From Atopobiaceae bacterium (lineage in GTDB: Bacteria > Actinomycetota > Coriobacteriia > Coriobacteriales > Atopobiaceae), in the NCBI GenBank assembly GCA_902834555.1, contig CADFJN010000001.1, positions 130,068-194,067 on the forward strand: a stretch of 64,000 nt of DNA. The letters run 5' to 3'. The position numbers and the translations under genes were made by a program. The notes under the pieces are model-generated. The model ran no database searches. It saw nothing but the letters and a program-made list of their open reading frames with translations, and was not told where the DNA came from. Shown here piece by piece: positions 8,272 to 19,408 of the stretch (position 1 is its first letter; every line of letters starts with the position of its first letter).

Positions 8272-9450
8272 CTAGATGCGCGTTATTGTGACCTTGCCAT
8301 TCTCAAACGTGATGTCGTAATCCTCGACCGTTACCTCAGGCGGCTCAAACCGGGCCAGCTCTTGGCTGAGCTCCCTTCCGCGCCGTCCCGGTAGCAGCGA
8401 CCAAATAAGCCGCTGCCGCTCCTCGGCGAGTCGCGGCCTTCTCAGCGCGCGCCGGTGCTTCGAGAAGTCGCCCATTCCACCGCGCTCGAGAAGCGACATC
8501 GCCTGCAGCATTACACGGTCAATCCCGCCGCGCTCGTAGAAATCTTCCTTGGTCACGGGGAGAACCGAGAGGCCCTGCACCAGCAGGTCTCGGTCGCGGC
8601 GCTTGTCGGCAACGACAGCTTTGCGCATGCTGTCAGCTGTATTGCTGTCAAGAAGTCCGGTCGCAGATGCTCCGGGGACATCTTCCCCAAAGTGAGGACC
8701 GCCATCATAGTTGAAACCAACATTGGTGTCTTTGACGAGCGAGTCCGGAACGCGGCTCCTCTTGTCAACCAGCGAGAGGAGTGGCCCACGTGCAATAAAC
8801 CTGGGGTTTAGCTGCATCTCTCCAAGCTCGTACCCAAGTTCGTGAAGCGGCATCCGAGCCAGCCCGTTGAGAAGTGCCTCCTGCGGAGACCATGCCTCGT
8901 CCATGAGCCACTCTGCTACCCTGCGGCTTTGCTCAAGCCCCGCAAGATCACGAGCAGCTGAGACGTACGACCGGATTTTATCTGCAGTGGTTACCGGCTT
9001 GATGCTGTATGTGACCGCGCCGTCGCGGGGGTCACGTGCATCGCGCGAGAATCGCCCGCACAGTTCAAGCCCCGCAAGAAGCTGCATGACTGGAGACATG
9101 ATGGTTCCAAGTTCAATGAAGAGCAGCTCGGGGCAGGGAATCCGGACCATGCTGCCAAGTTCAATGGTGGGGTTTGCCGGCAGGCCGCGCACGTAGACGG
9201 TGTTTATCGCGGTTCGTGAACGGATGCGCGCACCAGGCCGCGGGACCATCACTTGGACCCGCCCGCGCACGTCGGAAAGACTGACGCCAACAGACTCCAG
9301 GCACGTGTTAATCCGACGCCGCGTCCAGTACCTCCCCGGCGCGACCGCGGAGGTTTCGAGGCTGTGCCGATCCGCCGAGAGGGTGCGCCCCGAGTTTCTC
9401 CACGCGCGCAGGATGTGCAGGGCCGTGAGCTTGTTGAACGTGATTCTCAT
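8272..9450 (-). CDS. Unrecognised protein with a possible Vsr/DUF559-like nuclease region
   Basis: The 392-residue protein has a good ribosome-binding site (AGGAGG) before ATG 9450. The N-terminal half is basic. It has W-R-N and YWTRRRI segments that might form a DNA-binding unit like those of abortive-infection AbiEi-type regulators. The C-terminal half has NYDGGPHFGED, then D-K-R-R-D-R-D, then G-L-S-V-L-P-V-T. That order (D/E-x-x-G-x-x-H ... D-x-x-R ... hydrophobic strand) resembles the PD-(D/E)XK fold of Vsr and DUF559 endonucleases. I cannot assign a family with certainty. The gene is flanked on both sides by family A palindromes. Confidence 0.6.
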   Translation of the reverse strand: MRITFNKLTALHILRAWRNSGRTLSADRHSLETSAVAPGRYWTRRRINTCLESVGVSLSDVRGRVQVMVPRPGARIRSRTAINTVYVRGLPANPTIELGSMVRIPCPELLFIELGTIMSPVMQLLAGLELCGRFSRDARDPRDGAVTYSIKPVTTADKIRSYVSAARDLAGLEQSRRVAEWLMDEAWSPQEALLNGLARMPLHELGYELGEMQLNPRFIARGPLLSLVDKRSRVPDSLVKDTNVGFNYDGGPHFGEDVPGASATGLLDSNTADSMRKAVVADKRRDRDLLVQGLSVLPVTKEDFYERGGIDRVMLQAMSLLERGGMGDFSKHRRALRRPRLAEERQRLIWSLLPGRRGRELSQELARFEPPEVTVEDYDITFENGKVTITRI

Positions 9451-9542
9451 CTTGGCCTCCTCCGACGGCGGATTGCCGGTGCTGCTTGGGCGCAGGCGCG
9501 TGCCGAGAGGTTACGCCATCTCCCGCCCCGGTCGCGCCCTGG

Positions 9543-9639
9543 AAAGTGAACACGATTCCAATTGGCGGCTCCGATTTTTCGAAAAAAGCCCAGTTGGCCA
9601 GCGTGCGTACGCTATGGCAATTGAAAACGTGTTCGCTTT
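9543..9639. repeat. Family A palindromic element, copy A2
   Basis: The 97-bp element has inverted ends AAAGTGAACACG...CAATT and AATTG...CGTGTTCGCTTT. The interior contains GCCCAGTTGGCCAGCG (9588-9603), almost the same as the interior of the type D element at 1542-1616. It lies 93 bases upstream of the start of the possible nuclease gene. Confidence 0.75.
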
Positions 9640-9925
9640 CTGGTGTCAGGTTGGTGCAAGCGACCTTGGGCCTGGCGGGTCAAAATTGACGGTTGGGATG
9701 AGAGAAAACGCTCTCGAGAAGGGCTCTGGGACTTTCTCGTGCAAGAAGCTGGTCAGATTACGGGTTCGCGGAGGCCAGATTCTCTCGTCGGGGGGCTTCT
9801 TTGGGACGGGAGAATGACGTCGCGAGATCGTGCAAGAAATTACATCATTCCGCCACAATGGCATGTCCGTCCGCAAACCCTTGCCGACGCTGCTCCGTTG
9901 CCCTGCCGACCCGCTCCACCCGGTC

Positions 9926-10022
9926 AAAAGTGAACACGAATTCAATCCGGTCGAGACGAGGCGGCCATAACCCCAGTTGGCGGTAATTCCGTCGGAGTTG
10001 CGATTGAAAACGTGTTCACTTT
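9926..10022. repeat. Family A palindromic element, copy A3
   Basis: The 97-bp element has left end AAAAGTGAACACGAATTCAA(T) at 9926-9946 and the inverse right end at 10003-10022. The interior contains CCCCAGTTGGC (9971-9981), the core motif also present in A2 and D. It lies about 290 bases downstream of A2, in the same long intergenic region. Confidence 0.75.
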
Positions 10023-10133
10023 CGAGGATGGCGCGGCCTGCGAGACCCGGTGACCGTCGGCGTTCGAGGCCAGCCGGGCGGCGAATCGTGTGGCTCTGCT
10101 TGCCCGGCGGGTTACGGAACGGTGCACGGGATT

Positions 10134-10161
10134 TTGGGCGCGGCTCCCAGCGGGGTAGAAT
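10134..10161 (+). promoter_or_regulatory. Possible sigma-70 promoter of tilS
   Basis: TTGGGC (10134-10139) and TAGAAT (10156-10161) are 16 bases apart and about 75 bases before the tilS start. Match and spacing are acceptable but not perfect. Confidence 0.4.
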
Positions 10162-10234
10162 CGTGCGCGTAACCGCGCGCCGCACGCCACGCTGCGCGCC
10201 GGCGCCGCGCGCACCCGAAGGGAGGAAACCGCAC

Positions 10235-11770
10235 ATGCCAAGCGTTGCACGCAGATACGGCTCGGGAGACGCCGGTGCCGCCAGTCCCTTCGAGCGCCCG
10301 TCCCGCAGCACCGACGACGCCCTGCGCGCGCCCGTGGTGCTCATGGTCTCCGGTGGCGCGGACTCCACGGCCCTCCTGGTGCTGGCGGCAACCTCCGCAC
10401 TCGACATCGAGGACGGCCGCGGCCGCGCCCGCATCGCCCGCGAGCGCCTTCACGTGCTCCACGTAAACCATCGCCTGCGCGGCATCGACGCCGACGAGGA
10501 CGAGGAGTTCGTCCGCGACCTTGCCGCCCGCTACGGCATCCCCTGCACCATCCGCCGCGTGGACGTGGCGGCGCTGGCCGCGGCCTCGCCTGACGGCAAC
10601 GTGGAGAACGCCGGCCGAGAGGTGCGCTACAGCGAGGCCACCCGCCTGGCCAACGAGCTCTCGGCCCAGCTTGGCACGCCCCGCTCGGCCGCGCGCATCC
10701 TCACTGCTCACACGGCCAACGACCGCGCCGAGACCTTTGTGATGAACGCCATCCGCGGCACTGGCGCATCGGGCCTCTCGTCCATCCCACGCCGCCGCAA
10801 CCGCGTGGTGCGCCCGCTGCTCGACCGCACGCACGACGAGCTCTGCGAGTTCCTGCGCATGCGCGGCATCGTGTGGCGCGAGGACGATACAAACGCTGAC
10901 ACCCGCTACCTGCGCGCCTACGTGCGCCACGAGGTCATGCCGGTGCTCGAGCGGAGAAACCCCCGCGTAGTGGCAAGCCTTTCGACCACCTGCGACATCC
11001 TCTCGGACGAGGACGCCTACCTCACCGCCGTTGCCGCGCGCACCCTGCGCGACCTCACGCGCCGCACGGGGGAGGGCGCTCTTGCCCTGGACGCCGCGCG
11101 CCTCTCGGCTTGCGAGGTGGCAATCGCCCGGCGCGTGGTTCGCGCGGCGATTCTCGCGGTTTGCCCCGACGCCCGGCTCGAGGCGCGCCACATTGCCCAG
11201 GTGCTCTCGCTTGTTGCGGCGGGCGCGGGGTCCGCGTCCGTCCCCATGGGCGTGGACGCCCGCGTGGAGTACGGTCTGCTCTTCCTGCGCGCCAGTGCGC
11301 CCAAGGCCCACGACTTTGCCGGCTGGCTCGAGGTCCCCGGCGAGCTCCCGCTCGGCGATCCCCGCCCGGGACGCGCTCCCGCGCACCTCTCGGCGCGTCT
11401 CCTCCCGGCGCCGGACGGCGCGGACATCCCCGCGCTTGCCCTCTCGCATGGCCGCGAGTGGGCCGGTACCTCGGTCCTTCTCGACGCCTCCGCCTGCGGG
11501 ATCGACGCCAGTATGGGCGGCAGGCTCTGGGTCGACTCCCCGCACCCGGGCGACGTCCTGTGCCCCCTGGGCATGCACGGCCAGTCGAAGAAGGTGTCAG
11601 ACCTGCTCAACGAGGCCCGCATCCCGGCGGCCGAGCGCCTGCTGGTGCCCGTGGTGCGCACCTCGCCCACCGGCTCCGTGGTGTGGGTTGCGGGAATCAG
11701 GGCCGACGAGCGTGCGCGATGCACGTCGCGCACCTCACACTTGCTAGAATTGAGTCTCCGAACAGCATAG
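10235..11770 (+). CDS. tilS: tRNA(Ile)-lysidine synthase
   Basis: The enzyme attaches lysine to C34 of the CAU-anticodon isoleucine tRNA, using ATP, so that the tRNA reads AUA. The 511-residue product has the N-type ATP pyrophosphatase loop SGGADS at residues 39-44, the family's HVNHRLRG segment, and the C-terminal domain that ends in ...DERARCTSRT. ATG 10235 is preceded by GGGAGGAA. The frame is open upstream into repeat A3, but that part is not protein-like. It heads the tilS-hpt-ftsH group, a common arrangement in Gram-positive bacteria. Confidence 0.93.
   Translation: MPSVARRYGSGDAGAASPFERPSRSTDDALRAPVVLMVSGGADSTALLVLAATSALDIEDGRGRARIARERLHVLHVNHRLRGIDADEDEEFVRDLAARYGIPCTIRRVDVAALAAASPDGNVENAGREVRYSEATRLANELSAQLGTPRSAARILTAHTANDRAETFVMNAIRGTGASGLSSIPRRRNRVVRPLLDRTHDELCEFLRMRGIVWREDDTNADTRYLRAYVRHEVMPVLERRNPRVVASLSTTCDILSDEDAYLTAVAARTLRDLTRRTGEGALALDAARLSACEVAIARRVVRAAILAVCPDARLEARHIAQVLSLVAAGAGSASVPMGVDARVEYGLLFLRASAPKAHDFAGWLEVPGELPLGDPRPGRAPAHLSARLLPAPDGADIPALALSHGREWAGTSVLLDASACGIDASMGGRLWVDSPHPGDVLCPLGMHGQSKKVSDLLNEARIPAAERLLVPVVRTSPTGSVVWVAGIRADERARCTSRTSHLLELSLRTA
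11742..11750 (+). promoter_or_regulatory. Extended -10 promoter of hpt, inside the end of tilS
   Basis: TGCTAGAAT is an extended -10 box (TG-N-TAGAAT). It would start RNA about 70 bases before the hpt start codon. The sequence lies within the last codons of tilS, so hpt and ftsH can be expressed apart from tilS. Confidence 0.4.
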
Positions 11771-11824
11771 ACGGCGCGCGGGCCGAGAAGTGCGGCGAGC
11801 GCCCGTCGGGAGTGGAGGATCGCA

Positions 11825-12373
11825 ATGGCAGAGATGCATCCGGACGTGGAGAGCGTCGTCCTGAGCGAGGAGGACATCCACCGGATCGTGTCCCGCATGG
11901 GGCGCCAGATCTCCGAGGACTACGCCGACAAGAACCCGCTCATCGTGGCCGTATTGCGCGGCGCCTTCGTCTTCACCGCAGACCTCATGCGCGCCATCAC
12001 CGTGCCGTGCTCGGTGGACTTCATGGCCGTGAGCAGCTACGGCGACGGGGTAAAGAGCTCGGGCGTGGTGCGCATCGTGAAGGACCTCGACACCAAGGTC
12101 GAGGGGCGCCACGTCATTGTGGCCGAGGACATTCTCGACTCTGGCCTCACCCTGTCCTACCTGGTAAAGCTCCTGCAGTCGAGAAAACCCGCTTCCGTCG
12201 AAATTGCGGCCTTCTCGATCAAGGACATCCCCAACCACACGCCGGCCGTCACCCCGCGCTACGTGGGCGCGCACGTGCCCGACGCCTTTGTGGTGGGCTA
12301 CGGCCTCGACTACGCCGAGCGCTACCGCAATCTGCCCTACGTGGGCATCCTCAAGCCCGAGGTTTACTCCTAG
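11825..12373 (+). CDS. hpt: Hypoxanthine phosphoribosyltransferase
   Basis: The cytoplasmic enzyme transfers phosphoribose from PRPP to hypoxanthine or guanine in purine salvage. The 182-residue length is normal for the family. The PRPP-binding loop VIVAEDILDSGLT lies near residues 98-110, and the nucleotide-stacking region near the C-terminus reads AFVVGYGLDYAERYRNLPYVG, split here as AFVVGYGLDY and AERYRNLPYVG. It sits between tilS and ftsH, the usual position. Confidence 0.94.
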   Translation: MAEMHPDVESVVLSEEDIHRIVSRMGRQISEDYADKNPLIVAVLRGAFVFTADLMRAITVPCSVDFMAVSSYGDGVKSSGVVRIVKDLDTKVEGRHVIVAEDILDSGLTLSYLVKLLQSRKPASVEIAAFSIKDIPNHTPAVTPRYVGAHVPDAFVVGYGLDYAERYRNLPYVGILKPEVYS

Positions 12374-12415
12374 TGGCGCCCCGGCCTCGGAAAGCAATCG
12401 CAAGGAGACGTTTTC

Positions 12416-14447
<2,032 letters not shown>

Positions 14448-14458
<11 letters not shown>

Positions 14459-15632
14459 CGAGAAGAACTACGCCTACGGGGCGTCCAAGTCCTCCATCCG
14501 CGAGATTGCCGCCTACGGCGCCGCGCGCAAGGCGCAGATTGGCGCCGAGAACGTCTTCGACTTCAGCCTGGGCAACCCGTCGATTCCCGCCCCGGATGCC
14601 GTGCGCGAGTCCATCGAGCGCTCGCTCCAGCTGCCGCCCACGCAGCTCCACAGCTACACCCCGGCCTCTGGCCTGCCCTTTGTTCGCGAGAAGCTCGCCG
14701 CGTCGCTCTGCCGCCGCTATGGCGAGAACACCGCTGCCGCCGACGACCTCTACCTCACCTGCGGTGCGGCGGCGTCGCTCTCCATCAGCTTCCACGCGGT
14801 GGTCAACCCCGGCGACGAGGTCATTGTGATTGCCCCGTACTTCCCCGAGTACCGCGTTTGGATCGAGACCGCCGGCGCCACATGCGTCGAGGTCATGGCG
14901 GATCCGGAGACCTTCCAGATTGACACCGAGGCCGTGCGTGCCGCCATCACACCGCGCACAAAGGCCGTCGTGATCAACTCGCCCAACAACCCCGTGGGCT
15001 CGGTCTACTCGGCGCAGAACCTCGCCGCGCTGGCAGATGTCCTGCACGAGCGCGAGGACGCCCTTGGCACGGCCATCTACCTCGTGGCCGACGAGCCCTA
15101 CCGCGAGATCTCCTACGGTGCGGAGGTGCCCTGGGTCCCGGCGATTTACGACCGCACGCTGGTGTGCTACTCGTACTCCAAGAGCCTCTCGCTTCCCGGC
15201 GAGCGCATTGGCTGGGTGCTGGTGCCGCCAACCAACCCCGACCACGACCGCCTCGTTCCCGCCATCGCCGGCGCCGGCCGCTCGCTGGGCTTTGTCTGCG
15301 CGCCCGCGCTCTTCCAGCGCGTGGTTGCAGACTGCTGCGACGTGCCCTCGGACGTCGAGGCCTACGCGCGCAACCGCGAGGCGCTCACTCGCGGCCTCTC
15401 CGAGCTTGGTTACCACTACATCGAGCCGCAGGGTGCCTTCTACCTGTGGGTCAAGGCCCTGGAGCCCGACGCCAACGCCTTCTTCGAGCGCGCGAAGGCC
15501 CTCGAGCTGCTGCCCGTTCCGTCCGACAGCTTTGGCTGCACGGGCTGGGTGCGCATTGGCTACTGCGTGAGCTACGAGACCATCGTGAACTCGATGCCTG
15601 CGTGGAAGAAGCTGGCCGAGAGCTACAAGTAA
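14448..15632 (+). CDS. PLP-dependent aminotransferase, class I/II (aspartate-type)
   Basis: The 394-residue fold-type I aminotransferase has a PLP-Lys segment (YSYSKSLSLPGERIGW), substrate-pocket NSPNNPVGSVY and the C-terminal Arg region GWVRIGYC. Members of this branch act on aspartate, alanine or aromatic amino acids; the exact substrate cannot be told from the sequence. ATG 14448 (AGAGAGG upstream) overlaps the ftsH end by 11 bases, so the two are probably co-translated. In related genomes this gene often follows ftsH. Confidence 0.88.
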
Positions 15633-15702
15633 ACGCCGCGGCGGGCGCGCTCCCACGTTGGGTGTGCGCCCGCTCGGTCAAATCTGCCGGGAGGGGAAAG
15701 GC

Positions 15703-16760
15703 ATGGCGTCTCGCACGTCTGGAAACACCTGCGGAGACTGCATCTTCTTTGGGGAGCGCACGGGCATCGTGCGCACGCGCAACGTGTGCGAGCGCCCTGG
15801 CGAGAAGCTTCGGGCGGTCGAGAAGGACGCTGCCGCCTGCGATGCCTACCAGGCCTCGCCCCGGACCGCGTTTGGGCTTGGCCGCCCGCTCGCGGCCGCG
15901 CCGGTGCCGGCAGCCGTGCAGGCCGCTGCTCCCGCGGCGCCCCGGCCCGTCTCCGGCAGGCAGATCCTCTGCGACACGCACTGTCACACGCTCTTCTCGC
16001 GCCACGCGTACTCGACGCTCGAGGAGGACGTGCGCGCCGCGGCCGCCCAGGGGATGGAGCTTCTCGGCGTCACGGACCATTACTCAAGCATGCTGTTTGC
16101 CCAGCAGACCGTTCAGGACTGGCAGTACTTTCTCAACCTGTGGGCGTGGCCGCGCAGGTGGCATGGGGTGCGCCTGCTTCGCGGGTGCGAGGCGGACATA
16201 GTCGACCTCGACGGCAACATCTTTGGGCACGATGTCTTCTTCGAGGAGGGGCAAGCGGCATCAAGTTTCGCCGTCCGCATAACCTCAAGAAGATGGCCTT
16301 TGAGCAGTGCGATTATGTGATTGCGAGCGTCCACAACAAGGACTTCACTGAGGGCGCCTCGCGCAAGCAGGTCACGCGCATGTACCTGCGCGTTCTTGAA
16401 GACCCCAAGGTGCTTATCCTGGGCCACATTGGCCGCACCGGCCTAGATTTTGATATAGACACGGTGCTTGGCGCCGTGAAGGAGCACGGCAAGCTCATCT
16501 AGGTCAACGAGTCGAGCCTTATTGCGCAGAAGCGCGCGGGCTCCTACAAGCGCTGCCGCCAGATTGTCGAGCGCTGCGCGGAGCTGGGTGTGAGCATCTC
16601 GTTTGGCTCGGATGCGCACGTCTCGTCGCTCGTTGGCCACCACGAGGCCGCAGACGCCCTGCTCGACGAGGTGCACTTCCCGCAGGAACTCGTGGCCTGC
16701 CGCGACGCCGACACCTTCGCCGGCGTTGTCGAATCCGTGATTGGCCCCATGGCGGAGTAG
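15703..16760 (+). pseudogene. PHP-domain phosphoesterase, broken by a frameshift and a stop codon
   Basis: The first part has a Cys-rich N-terminal stretch and then PHP metal-binding motifs (DTHCHTLFSRHAYS, TDHYSS). The frame is lost near 16243-16252. It continues in another frame (GIKFRRPHNLKK ... HIGRTGLDFD), and that frame then meets TAG at 16501-16503 where relatives would have a sense codon before VNESSL. After the stop, coding resumes (FGSDAHV ...) to TAG 16758-16760. Two independent lesions make decay more likely than a sequencing error. The intact parent would be a YcdX-like phosphatase of about 350 residues. Confidence 0.8.
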
Positions 16761-16800
16761 GAAAGACCTTCTCGACAGTGCATGCGCTCTCTAAACGGGG

Positions 16801-16819
16801 TAAAGTTAGCCTAAACAGA
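16801..16819 (+). promoter_or_regulatory. DtxR/IdeR-type iron box upstream of feoAB
   Basis: The 19-bp site has TTAGCCTAA at its centre and matches the known DtxR consensus (TTAGGTTAGCCTAACCTAA) at 14 of 19 positions. It ends 58 bases before the feoAB start. This predicts repression by an iron-loaded DtxR-family protein. A gene for such a regulator is in this window at 61094-61522. Confidence 0.65.
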
Positions 16820-16877
16820 CTGAATGCCCCAATCGGCCGCATGGCGCCCACGCCTGGCGGCTATCGCAAGGAGAGAT

Positions 16878-19235
16878 ATGACACTCGACGCGCTCGGGAT
16901 CGGCAAGGACGCCATCGTCAGCTCGGTGGACTGCGAAGAAAAGTCCCTGCGCCAGCACATCTTTGATATGGGCCTCACGCCGGGCACCGAGGTCACCATG
17001 GTCAAGTACGCGCCCATGGGTGACCCGCTTGAGATTCGCCTGCGCGGCTACGAGCTCACCATTCGCGCGGCGGACGCAGCGCAGATCTCACTTGAGAACG
17101 TCCATGACGCGCACGAGAAGGTCCGCCTGCAGGTGGCGTCTGGCGTGACGAAGCACCCGGCCATTGGCGAGAACAAGCTGCGTCCCCGCGCGGCAGGAGG
17201 GGTGGTGCCCGCAGGCAAGCCCCTCTCGTTTGCGCTGGCAGGCAACCAGAACTGCGGCAAGACCACGCTCTTCAACCAGCTCACGGGCTCCAATCAGCAC
17301 GTGGGCAACTTTCCCGGCGTCACCGTGGACCGCAAGGATGGCCAGATGCGCAGCCATCCGGAGGCCACGGTCACAGACCTGCCGGGCATCTACTCGCTTT
17401 CGCCCTACACGGGCGAGGAGGTCGTGAGCCGTCAGTTCATCATCGACTCCAAGCCCGATGCGATCATCAACATTGTTGACGCCACCAACATCGAGCGCAA
17501 CCTCTACCTCACCACGCAGCTCATGGAGCTGGACGTTCCCATGGTCATCGCCCTCAACATGATGGATGAGGTCACTGAGAACGGCGGCTCCGTGGACGTG
17601 AACGCCCTGGAGTCCTTCCTGGGCGTGCCGGTGGTGCCCATCTCGGCCGCCAAGGACGAGGGCGTAGACGAGCTGGTGGAGCACGCCATCCACGTGGCCC
17701 GCTACCGCGAGCGCCCGGGGCGCATCGACTTCTGCCGCCCGGACGGCCCCGACGGCGGCGCGGTCCACCGCTGCATCCACGGCATTGGCGAGCTTGTCTC
17801 CGATCACGCCGAGCGCGCGGGCCTGCCCGACCGTTACGCCGCGACCAAGCTCATCGAGGGCGACGAGCTGGTCATCAAAGCACTTGGCCTCGAGAAGAAC
17901 GAGTTGGACGCCGTGGAGCACATCATCTCCCAGATGGAGGAGGAGTCCGGCTCCGATCGCCTTGCGGCTCTCGCCGACATGCGTTTCTCGTTCATCGAGG
18001 CCATCTGCGCCCGCTGCGTCAAGAAGCCGCAGGAGAGCCGCGAGCACGAGCGCTCCGCGCGCATCGATCGTGTGCTTACGGGGCGCTTCACCGCCATCCC
18101 GTGCTTCATTGGCATCATGATCGTGGTGTTTTGGCTCACGTTTGACCTCATTGGAGGCAACCTCTCGGACCTCATGGCCACGGGGGTGAGCGCCGCATCC
18201 GACGCCATCGACTCCGCGCTCACCGCCGCCGACGTGAACCCCGTGATCCACTCGCTGGTCATCGACGGCGTGATAACCGGCGTGGGTACGGTCATCTCGT
18301 TTCTGCCCATCATCGTGACGCTGTTCATCCTGCTGTCGATCCTCGAGGACTCCGGCTACATGGCGCGCGTGGCCTTTGTGATGGACAAGCTGCTGAGAAA
18401 GATTGGCCTCTCCGGCCGCAGCTTTGTGCCCATGCTGGTGGGATTTGGCTGCTCGGTGCCGGCCATCATGGCCACGCGCACGCTGCCCTCGGAGCACGAC
18501 CGCAAGATGACCATCATGCTCACGCCGTTCATGAGCTGCTCTGCCAAGCTGCCGGTCTACACCCTGCTGTGCGCCGCGTTCTTCTCAAAGGGCGCGCCGC
18601 TCGTGATGGTCTTGCTGTACGTGATTGGCATGCTGGTGGGCGTGCTGGTGGCACTGGTCCTCAAGCACACGTCGTTCAAGGGCGAGCCGGTGCCGTTTGT
18701 GATGGAGCTTCCGAACTACCGCATGCCCAGTGCCGGCACTACGCTGCGCCTGGCCTGGGACAAGGCCAAGGACTTTCTCACCAGGGCGTTCACGATCATC
18801 TTCCTGGCAAGCGTTGCCATCTGGTTCCTGCAGACCTTCGACGTGCGCCTCAACATGGTGGCCGATCAGTCACAGAGCCTGCTGGCCATCATGGGCTCGG
18901 CCATCTCGCCCATCTTTGCACCGCTTGGGTTTGGTGACTGGCGCGCCTCCACGGCACTGGTGACTGGCTTTGCCGCCAAGGAGTCCGTTGTGGCCACGCT
19001 CACCGTGCTTGTGGGCGATACGCCGGCCGCCCTGGCCACGCTCTTCACGCCGTTCACGGCCTTCGTGTTCCTGGTGTTTGTGCTGCTCTACACGCCGTGC
19101 GTGGCGGCCATCACCGCAGTGCGCAACGAGCTCAACGGCCGCTACGCGCTGTACGTGGTGCTGCTCCAGTGCGGTGTGGCATGGGTGGTCGCGTTTATCG
19201 TGCACGCCATTGGGATGATGCTGGGCCTGGCGTAG
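16878..19235 (+). CDS. feoAB: Ferrous iron transporter, fused FeoA-FeoB
   Basis: The 785-residue protein imports Fe(II) across the membrane. A FeoA SH3-like domain (about 1-80) is joined to a FeoB G domain with P-loop GNQNCGKTT (122-130; usual form GNPNCGKTT), DLPGIYS switch II and NMMDE (NxxD). The C-terminal half is the Gate-type membrane domain with conserved CSVPAI and CSAKLP segments. FeoA and FeoB are separate proteins in most bacteria, and fusions are known in some. ATG 16878 follows CAAGGAGA; an upstream in-frame ATG at 16824 would run into the regulatory region. Expression probably depends on the DtxR-type box just upstream. Confidence 0.94.
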   Translation: MTLDALGIGKDAIVSSVDCEEKSLRQHIFDMGLTPGTEVTMVKYAPMGDPLEIRLRGYELTIRAADAAQISLENVHDAHEKVRLQVASGVTKHPAIGENKLRPRAAGGVVPAGKPLSFALAGNQNCGKTTLFNQLTGSNQHVGNFPGVTVDRKDGQMRSHPEATVTDLPGIYSLSPYTGEEVVSRQFIIDSKPDAIINIVDATNIERNLYLTTQLMELDVPMVIALNMMDEVTENGGSVDVNALESFLGVPVVPISAAKDEGVDELVEHAIHVARYRERPGRIDFCRPDGPDGGAVHRCIHGIGELVSDHAERAGLPDRYAATKLIEGDELVIKALGLEKNELDAVEHIISQMEEESGSDRLAALADMRFSFIEAICARCVKKPQESREHERSARIDRVLTGRFTAIPCFIGIMIVVFWLTFDLIGGNLSDLMATGVSAASDAIDSALTAADVNPVIHSLVIDGVITGVGTVISFLPIIVTLFILLSILEDSGYMARVAFVMDKLLRKIGLSGRSFVPMLVGFGCSVPAIMATRTLPSEHDRKMTIMLTPFMSCSAKLPVYTLLCAAFFSKGAPLVMVLLYVIGMLVGVLVALVLKHTSFKGEPVPFVMELPNYRMPSAGTTLRLAWDKAKDFLTRAFTIIFLASVAIWFLQTFDVRLNMVADQSQSLLAIMGSAISPIFAPLGFGDWRASTALVTGFAAKESVVATLTVLVGDTPAALATLFTPFTAFVFLVFVLLYTPCVAAITAVRNELNGRYALYVVLLQCGVAWVVAFIVHAIGMMLGLA

Positions 19236-19300
19236 GGACTTGGCCTGGCGGCGGGGCTATCCGGCTCGCCGGCGCCCTGTTCGTCTCTGCGTGCGTCGAC

Positions 19301-19360
19301 GGACTAAAATCAGACACATAACCGTGTAATTCACAGGAAAAACGTCTGAAATTAGCCCGG
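19301..19360. repeat. Family C palindromic element, copy C1
   Basis: This 60-base element lies between the convergent feoAB and exonuclease genes. Its left end (GGACTAAAATCAGAC) is the inverse of its right end (CGTCTGAAATTAGCCCGG) with a few differences. A second copy with the same layout lies at 47442-47503. It could serve as a two-way transcription stop here. Confidence 0.55.
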
Positions 19361-19408
19361 CAGCGCTCGCAAGTTGGGGCGACGACGTACCCAGAGCCAG
19401 TGCCGGCC

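Larger units (their letters stand above)
9451..10234. other. 784-base stretch without a convincing gene
   Basis: The stretch holds two family A elements (9543-9639 and 9926-10022) and the tilS promoter region. Short open frames between 9640 and 9930 have no start signal, no recognisable domain and mixed codon use, so I do not call them. A self-complementary patch near 9700-9745 (GAGAGAAAACGCTCTC and AGAAGGGCTCTGGGACTTTCTC) may be another degenerate palindrome. Confidence 0.6.

Noticed and set aside
9640..9933. Short open frames between palindromes A2 and A3
   Set aside because: No ribosome-binding site, no recognised domain and no coherent codon bias.
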